A DNA stretch of 64,000 nucleotides from Azospirillum halopraeferens DSM 3675 (lineage in GTDB: Bacteria > Pseudomonadota > Alphaproteobacteria > Azospirillales > Azospirillaceae). Below the pieces are notes generated by a model that worked only from the letters and a program-made list of their open reading frames with translations, was not told the origin of the DNA and searched no databases. Position numbers and translations under genes: made by a program. Shown one piece after another: positions 59,390 to 64,000 of the stretch. Positions within the stretch are counted from its first letter, which is position 1; every line of letters begins with the position of its first letter. The stretch covers positions 558,001 to 622,000 of the forward strand of contig NZ_AUCF01000001.1 in assembly GCF_000429625.1 (NCBI RefSeq), given 5' to 3'.

Positions 59390-61381
59390 ATGGCCACTCT
59401 CCAGGAAGCGCTGAGCATCGCGCTCGACCACCAGATCGCCGGCCGCACCGCCGAGGCCGAGGAGTTGTACGGCCGCATTCTCGACGCCGCGCCGGAGGAA
59501 CCCAACGCCCTGCACCTGCTGGGGCTGCTGCACGCCCAGTCCGGGCGGCTGGACCGGGCCGAGGCGCTGATCGGCCGCGCCGCGGCCCTGTGCCCCGGTG
59601 CCGGCGATGTTCACGCCAACCATGGCAAGGTGCTGCGGGCGCTGGGCCGGGACGGGGCGGCGGCGCAGGCGTTCCACACCGCCCTGAGCCTGTGCCCGGA
59701 GTCTCCGGAGCTGGCCCTGTCGCTGGTCACCCTGGACCAGGCGGCGGGACGGCACGACCGGGCGGCGGCGGCGGCGCGCCGGCTGCTGACGCTGCAGCCC
59801 GAACTGGGCGAGGGGGCGCTGCGCCTGGGCACCAGCCTGCGCCACGCCGGCGCCTTCGCGGACGCCGCCCGCTGGCTGCGCCGCGCCGTGCGCCTGCGCG
59901 CCGATACGGCGGCGGCGTGGCACCAGCTCGCCATCGCGCTGATGCGCCTGCGCGACCGGGAGGCGGTGCCGGTGTTGCGCACGGTCATCGGACTCGATCC
60001 CGCCAATGTGCAGGCCCGTCTCAATCTCGGTCGCGCCCTGCGCGATGCCGGGCGCCACGCGGACGCCGCCCTGGCGTTCCGCTCCGCCCTGGCGCTCGAT
60101 CCCGGTCTCGGGGTCGCTCACGATCTGCTGGCCAAGATGCTGGCGGTGGCCGCCACCCCGGCCGAGGCCGCCGCCGTGGCCGGGCGGGCGGTGCGCGTCG
60201 AGCCGCAGGCGACGGCGACCTGGGATCTCTATGGCCGCATGCTGCGGCGGTCCGGCCGGCCGGCAGCGGCGGTGGCGGCCTTCGACCGGGCGCTGGCCCT
60301 CGACCCCGGCATGGCGGCCGCCATGGCCAACCGCGCCAATGCCATCGGCGACCCCGCCCGGATCGCCGACTGCCTCACCTGCCACGACCGTGCGGAGCGG
60401 CTGGCGCCGGACGAGCCGATGATCCGCTGGAACCGGGCGCTGGTGCTGCTGCTGGCGGGCCGCTACCGCGAGGGCTGGGAAGGCTACGAAGCGCGCTGGT
60501 CGATTCCCGGCTTCCCCACCAAGCCCCGCGGGTTTGCACAGCCCTTGTGGCAGGGCGGCGACATCAGCGGCCGCACCATTCTGCTGTACGAGGAACAGGG
60601 GCGCGGCGACGCCATCCAGTTCGTCCGATACGCGCCCCTGGTGGCGGCGCGCGGTGCCCGCGTGGTGCTGGAGGTGGGTGCGGACCTTGTGGATCTCATG
60701 CGCTCCGTGACGGGTGTGGCCGAGGTGGTTGCCCGTGGCGCGCCCCTGCCCGCCTTCGACGTGCAGTGCCCCCTGGTGAGCCTGCCTCGGGCCTTTGGCA
60801 CGACGCCGGAGACCATTCCGGCCCGGGTCCCCTACCTGCACGCCGATCCCCGGCGCGCCGCGGCGTGGCGGCCGCGCCTTGCCGGACCGGGGCCGGCAGT
60901 CGGGCTGGTGTGGGCCGGCAACCCGGTGTTTCCCGGTGACAGCGTGCGGTCACCGGGTCTGCCGGCGCTGCGGCCGCTCCTGGCGGTGCCGGGGGTGCGG
61001 GTCTACGGCTTACAGGTCGGTCCCGGACGCGACGCGCTGGCGGGCTTCACGGCGCCGCCGGGCTTCACCGATCTCGGTCCGGAGATCCGCGATTTCGCCG
61101 ACACGGCGGCGATCATGGCAAACCTCGATCTGGTGATATCGTCCTGCACCGCCCCCGCCCATCTGGCCGGAGCCCTGGGCGTGCCGCTGTGGGTTCTGCT
61201 GGCGCACGGACCGGATTGGCGATGGCTGCTGGAGCGTGCGGACAGCCCCTGGTATCCCACCGCCCGCCTGTTCCGCCAACCATCGCCCGGCGATTGGACG
61301 AGTGTGGCGGGAGACGCCGCGGCGGCCCTGGCTGCGTTCCGCGACGCCGGTCAGGCCCGCCGGACGTCGGGCGTGGTGTGA
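59390..61381 (+). CDS. TPR protein with glycosyltransferase 9-like C-terminal domain
   Basis: A 663-residue protein. Residues 1 to about 350 are tetratricopeptide repeats (AEAEELYGRILDAAPEEPNALHLLGLLHAQSGRLDRAEAL and following units). The C-terminal part has GYEARWSIPGFP, QPLWQGGDISGRTILLYEEQGRGDAIQFVRYAPLV and SSCTAPAHLAGALGVPLWVLL, typical of the TPR-linked family related to ADP-heptose glycosyltransferases. It may bind or transfer sugars, for example on flagellin or surface polymers, but no partner genes are near. ATG 59390 is chosen for the GGAG upstream. Confidence 0.85.
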   Translation: MATLQEALSIALDHQIAGRTAEAEELYGRILDAAPEEPNALHLLGLLHAQSGRLDRAEALIGRAAALCPGAGDVHANHGKVLRALGRDGAAAQAFHTALSLCPESPELALSLVTLDQAAGRHDRAAAAARRLLTLQPELGEGALRLGTSLRHAGAFADAARWLRRAVRLRADTAAAWHQLAIALMRLRDREAVPVLRTVIGLDPANVQARLNLGRALRDAGRHADAALAFRSALALDPGLGVAHDLLAKMLAVAATPAEAAAVAGRAVRVEPQATATWDLYGRMLRRSGRPAAAVAAFDRALALDPGMAAAMANRANAIGDPARIADCLTCHDRAERLAPDEPMIRWNRALVLLLAGRYREGWEGYEARWSIPGFPTKPRGFAQPLWQGGDISGRTILLYEEQGRGDAIQFVRYAPLVAARGARVVLEVGADLVDLMRSVTGVAEVVARGAPLPAFDVQCPLVSLPRAFGTTPETIPARVPYLHADPRRAAAWRPRLAGPGPAVGLVWAGNPVFPGDSVRSPGLPALRPLLAVPGVRVYGLQVGPGRDALAGFTAPPGFTDLGPEIRDFADTAAIMANLDLVISSCTAPAHLAGALGVPLWVLLAHGPDWRWLLERADSPWYPTARLFRQPSPGDWTSVAGDAAAALAAFRDAGQARRTSGVV

Positions 61382-61557
61382 CGGTGGCCCCGGCCCGCCG
61401 CTGAACGGGCGCGCCAGACACGGGCGCGCACCCGGATCTGTCCGCGGCACTCGGCCGAGCAGTACAGCGGCGCCGGCCCGCGCCGATTGGCGCGGTGGAA
61501 CGGACGCCCGCAGCAGGCGCAATAAAGGGTGCGTTCGGTGGTGTGGGTGCGGCTCAT
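61351..61557 (-). CDS. Small zinc-finger-like protein
   Basis: A 68-residue basic protein. Two cysteine pairs, CACCGRPF and YCSAECRGQ, 18 or so residues apart, suggest one zinc-binding knuckle pair. The C-terminus is Arg-rich (RVRARVWRARSAAGRGHRH), which could bind nucleic acid. The last 31 coding bases overlap the opposing TPR gene. Start ATG 61557. Function not known. Confidence 0.6.
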   Translation of the reverse strand: MSRTHTTERTLYCACCGRPFHRANRRGPAPLYCSAECRGQIRVRARVWRARSAAGRGHRHTTPDVRRA

Positions 61558-61756
61558 GGCCGGTCTCGGCGTGCAGCTTCGGTCGGGGCGCGACCATAAC
61601 GCCGGACTGTTACAGGATATCGTGCGGAACGCCGCGTCCCGGACAAACCGGGGATGCTCGAACAGGAGAGGAAGCGGAGCCACGCTCCGCAAGCACGGGC
61701 CGGCGTCGGACGGGCCCTTCGGCAGCCGCGCCGGCTCGTGCGGAGGGCGATATGCC

Positions 61757-61915
61757 CTACATGGCAGCCGGACGATGGGCCAGAGCAGCGGCCTGGAGAT
61801 AGTCTTCGTCGGTGTGCGGCTTGTCTTTATCGGTCGTTGCAGGTTCCGTGTCCTGCACGGGGGTGTTGGCGGTGTCGAAGCGGGCGAGATTGTCTTTCCG
61901 GTCTTCGGCCGTCAT
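61757..61915 (-). CDS. Small hypothetical protein
   Basis: A 52-residue acidic, hydrophilic ORF (MTAEDRKDNLARFDTANT at the start, DKDKPHTDEDYLQAAALAHRP towards the end). TATGGAG with good spacing precedes ATG 61915, and the upstream bases are AT-rich for this genome, as expected of a promoter. No family is recognised. The remaining bases to the zinc-finger gene (61558-61756) show nothing further. Confidence 0.55.
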   Translation of the reverse strand: MTAEDRKDNLARFDTANTPVQDTEPATTDKDKPHTDEDYLQAAALAHRPAAM

Positions 61916-62081
61916 ATTAACTCCATAATCGGCTTCATTCATTTGAACGCAACGGAAATACCACACATTGCCCCCCGGGCCAAGGTTCCTGTTGCCGCAC
62001 GGCGGAATTCGTCCGAATGCTCCACGCTCTCTGATCGACACGGTGCGGCATCCCCCTGGTGGCGAATCCACGATCGGGCGC

Positions 62082-62963
62082 TCAGACCGGTTCCTTCGCG
62101 ATGTCGATGAAGGCCCTGGCAGCGGTTGACAGACACCGGCCGGCGGGATGGACCAGGTACCATCGGTGGGGCATCGGGAAGCCCCGGACATCGACGCGGA
62201 CGAGCCGCCGGTCGTCATCGTGCTCCAGGGACACCTGCGGCAGAATGGACAGGCCGAGGCCGCCGATGACCGCCTGCTTGATGGCCTCGTTGCTGCCGAG
62301 CTGCATCCGCACGCGCGGGCGCAGGCCGTTGTCTTCGAACAGACGGTTGACGGCCGTGCGGGTGCCCGAACCCGGCTCCCGCAGGATCAGCGGTTCCTGC
62401 ACCACCTCCTCCAGCGGCACGCCGGAGCGGCCGGCCAGAGGATGATCCGCCGGAGCAACAACGACCAGCGCATCGTCGCGGAAGGGAATTGCGTCGACCG
62501 CGGGCTCCTCCGGCACCTGGCTGAAGACATAGAGATCGTCCAGTCCCTCGCGCAGGCGCGCCAGCACCTGTGGCCGCCCGACGACCTCCAGTTCCACATC
62601 GACGCAGGGATAGAGGCGGCAGAACGCGCCGAGGAGCCGCGGCACGAAGTACTTTCCGGTGGTGGCCGCGGCAACGCGCAGCGTTCCGCGCTGAAGGCCC
62701 CGGCGCTGCGCCAGCGCCATTTCGAATCGGGCGACGGCGCCGAAAACCTCGCGGCACATGATCAGCAGCTCCCGCCCTTCCTCCGTCAATCGCAGCGTGC
62801 GCCCGACATGATCGAACAGCGGCGCCCCGACCTCGTCGGACAGCTTTCGGATCTGCATGGACAGCGTCGGCTGCGTCAGACGCAGTTCCTCGGCCGCCCG
62901 GGCCATGCTGCCCAGCCTGGCCGTCGCCTCGAACGCCTCCAACTGGCGGAACGTGGTGTGCAT
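62082..62963 (-). CDS. cbbR: LysR-family regulator, CbbR-like
   Basis: A 293-residue LysR regulator. The N-terminal winged HTH is typical (FRQLEAFEATARLGSMARAAEELRLTQPTLSMQIRKL). The effector domain has LRVAAATTGKYFVPRLLGAFCRLYPCVDVELEVVGR and EPLILREPGSGTRTAVNRLF, patterns found in CbbR, the activator of Calvin-cycle operons. No cbb genes are in the window, so the name is provisional. It is divergent from the TerB-like gene, its first candidate target. Confidence 0.8.
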   Translation of the reverse strand: MHTTFRQLEAFEATARLGSMARAAEELRLTQPTLSMQIRKLSDEVGAPLFDHVGRTLRLTEEGRELLIMCREVFGAVARFEMALAQRRGLQRGTLRVAAATTGKYFVPRLLGAFCRLYPCVDVELEVVGRPQVLARLREGLDDLYVFSQVPEEPAVDAIPFRDDALVVVAPADHPLAGRSGVPLEEVVQEPLILREPGSGTRTAVNRLFEDNGLRPRVRMQLGSNEAIKQAVIGGLGLSILPQVSLEHDDDRRLVRVDVRGFPMPHRWYLVHPAGRCLSTAARAFIDIAKEPV

Positions 62964-62994
62964 CGTGCCTCTCCGTCAGGTGCCGTCCGATTCT

Positions 62995-63008
62995 TAGATG
63001 AACGTCTA
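62995..63008. promoter_or_regulatory. Candidate LysR-type operator
   Basis: TAGA-TGAACG-TCTA is an inverted repeat with the T-N11-A spacing used by LysR regulators. It lies 32 bases before the cbbR-like start and 91 before the TerB-like start, in an AT-richer stretch. Binding is inferred from the pattern only. Confidence 0.4.
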
Positions 63009-63098
63009 TTGAATATCTGCCATGCATCAACATATGCCAATCGCCGCCGGCTCAGACGGCGCCATCGTTCCACATGGCTCCCACAGGAGACTTGTACC

Positions 63099-63557
63099 AT
63101 GCCAAAGCCATCCCCCGCGTGGATGCCCGCCCGCGCCGATCTTTCGGCCGCATTCATGGCCCAGCGCAAGGAGCCGCTCCTTGACACCATCGCCATGGCC
63201 TGCGCCGCCGTCGCCTTCGCCGACGGTTGGGTGAAGCCGCGGGAACGCCGGCGCATGCTGGCTGCCGTACGGACGAACGGTCTGCTTGCGGTGTTCCCGC
63301 CCGAGGATGTCCTTCAGCATTTCGACGACGCGGTCGAGCGCTTCGAACGTGACGGCGAGGCGGCCGAACGGGCGGCGCTGGAGCAGGTCGCCCGCCTACG
63401 GGACCAGCCCCGCGAGGCGGGGCTGCTGGTTGCCGCGTGCTGCGCGGTGGCCGCCGCCGACCGCCACGTCGATGGCGAGGAGCGCGCGCTCGTCCTGCGC
63501 CTCTGCGAACTGGCCGGTGTGGATCCGGCCCGGACCGACCTGATGGCGGAGGCCTGA
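63099..63557 (+). CDS. TerB-like (tellurite-resistance family) protein
   Basis: A 152-residue helical protein of the TerB/DjlA-N superfamily. LDTIAMACAAVAFADGWVKPRERRRMLAAV and LLVAACCAVAAADRHVDGEERALVLRL are the two repeated helical units with the acidic DG-x-x-x-x-E sites that bind metal ions. AGGAGA precedes ATG 63099. It is directly followed by the DUF1476 gene without spacing, so they are probably co-transcribed. Divergent from the CbbR-like gene. Confidence 0.8.
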   Translation: MPKPSPAWMPARADLSAAFMAQRKEPLLDTIAMACAAVAFADGWVKPRERRRMLAAVRTNGLLAVFPPEDVLQHFDDAVERFERDGEAAERAALEQVARLRDQPREAGLLVAACCAVAAADRHVDGEERALVLRLCELAGVDPARTDLMAEA

Positions 63558-63875
63558 ATGACGTTGCCCGCCGAGATCATGCCCACCACGGCCGGCTGCC
63601 TGTTCGATGCCACCGAACACAACGTCGTCGCCCGGCGGAACCTGATCCTGGGGTTGTCCGTCGGTCGCCTCCTCGGCCACGGCTCGGACGAGATGGAGGG
63701 TTTCGCGGCAGAAGTCATCGCCGCGGATCATCGCGAACCGGGGCATGACGACGTGCTCGGTCTGCTGCGCGAGGCGCTCGCCCGGCGCGGCCTGTCCGTC
63801 GCCGAGCCCGAGTTGACCGCCGCCCTGGTGGAGGCGCAGCGCACCGCCCGCCTTCACTTCACCGCCACCGACTGA
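63558..63875 (+). CDS. DUF1476 (F1-ATPase zeta inhibitor-like) protein
   Basis: A 105-residue protein. From residue 25 on it follows the DUF1476 pattern: VARRNLILGLSVGRLLG, AAEVIAADHREPGHDDVLGLLREAL, a four-helix fold known in the alphaproteobacterial ATP-synthase zeta subunit. The N-terminus (IMPTTAGCLFDATEH) departs from the usual inhibitory segment of zeta. It may therefore be a paralogue with another role. ATG follows immediately after the TerB-like stop. Confidence 0.75.
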   Translation: MTLPAEIMPTTAGCLFDATEHNVVARRNLILGLSVGRLLGHGSDEMEGFAAEVIAADHREPGHDDVLGLLREALARRGLSVAEPELTAALVEAQRTARLHFTATD

Positions 63876-63896
63876 CCGGGACGGAGAATCACTCCC

Positions 63897-64000
63897 ATGA
63901 CCACGCCTTCCCTTCCCGCGCCGCCCGCGGCCGTCGAAACGATCGACCCCGTGACGCGAACCTGTGCCGCGTCGTGGGATTCGCTGGCCGGCATCGGCGA
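63897..64000 (+). CDS. Start of an unidentified gene (partial)
   Basis: An open frame from ATG 63897 runs off the window after 34 codons (MTTPSLPAPPAAVETIDPV at the start, then CAASWDSLAGIG). ACGGAGAA precedes it at good distance, and it follows the DUF1476 gene by 21 bases on the same strand. Too little is visible to assign a family. Confidence 0.6.
   Translation, partial: MTTPSLPAPPAAVETIDPVTRTCAASWDSLAGIG

Overview
The window is high-GC bacterial chromosome, most likely from an alphaproteobacterium of the Rhodospirillales/Azospirillales type. The supports are the DUF2155-aat and accC-accB-aroQ neighbourhoods, a phaA-phaB/phaC/phaR polyhydroxyalkanoate locus, a rhizobial-style hup/hyp hydrogenase-maturation cluster with an FNR-type box, a CbbR-type regulator and a DUF1476 protein. 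Genes are dense and often overlap by 1-4 bases. I saw no rRNA, tRNA, CRISPR array, prophage or intact insertion sequence.

Layout. 1-10.9 kb: 5' part of treS, a CHASE histidine kinase, DUF2155 protein, aat, a chemotaxis receptor, RNase T2, aroQ-accB-accC, a methyltransferase and a DUF853 ATPase. 11.0-15.5 kb: PHA metabolism (phaB, phaA, an apparently frameshifted synthase, divergent phaR). 15.6-20.4 kb: hydrogenase accessory genes hupF, hupI-hupJ fusion, hupK, hypA, hypB, hypC, hypE, without hypD, hypF or structural subunits. 20.7-25.9 kb: an S41 protease, then the compact queuosine operon queA-tgt-queF-queG, closed by a strong hairpin. 26-27.3 kb: a scarred stretch with a DUF2892 protein, an IS1595-like transposase fragment fused to an unrelated tail, and several inverted repeats.

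27.3-38.3 kb: arsC-like reductase, secreted proteins, serA, an SLC13 permease, an atypical ClC channel, a TlpA-like thioredoxin, and argH-lipoprotein-lysA. 38.3-45.3 kb: a peptide-type ABC importer without ATPase genes, an RHH protein, a PAS-LuxR regulator and a diguanylate cyclase. 45.4-52.2 kb: cobD and cbiB (cobalamin), two tandem paralogues of a family I do not recognise, a dual-specificity-type phosphatase and an MsbA-like exporter. 52.3-57.3 kb: a frameshifted patatin phospholipase, glycine-zipper lipoproteins, an outer-membrane barrel and a CvrA-type cation/proton antiporter. 57.3-64 kb: a PAS-GGDEF-EAL protein, a TPR/glycosyltransferase-like protein, small ORFs, a CbbR-like regulator divergent from a TerB-like gene, a DUF1476 protein and the start of one more gene.

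The most interesting items are the tandem paralogue pair at 47.6-49.6 kb (five shared cysteines, no family recognised), the incomplete hyp cluster with its rubredoxin-chaperone fusion and FNR-type box, and two genes whose reading frames break by one base (PHA synthase near 14250, patatin near 52424). All functional calls come from reading the sequence by eye; none was checked by database search.
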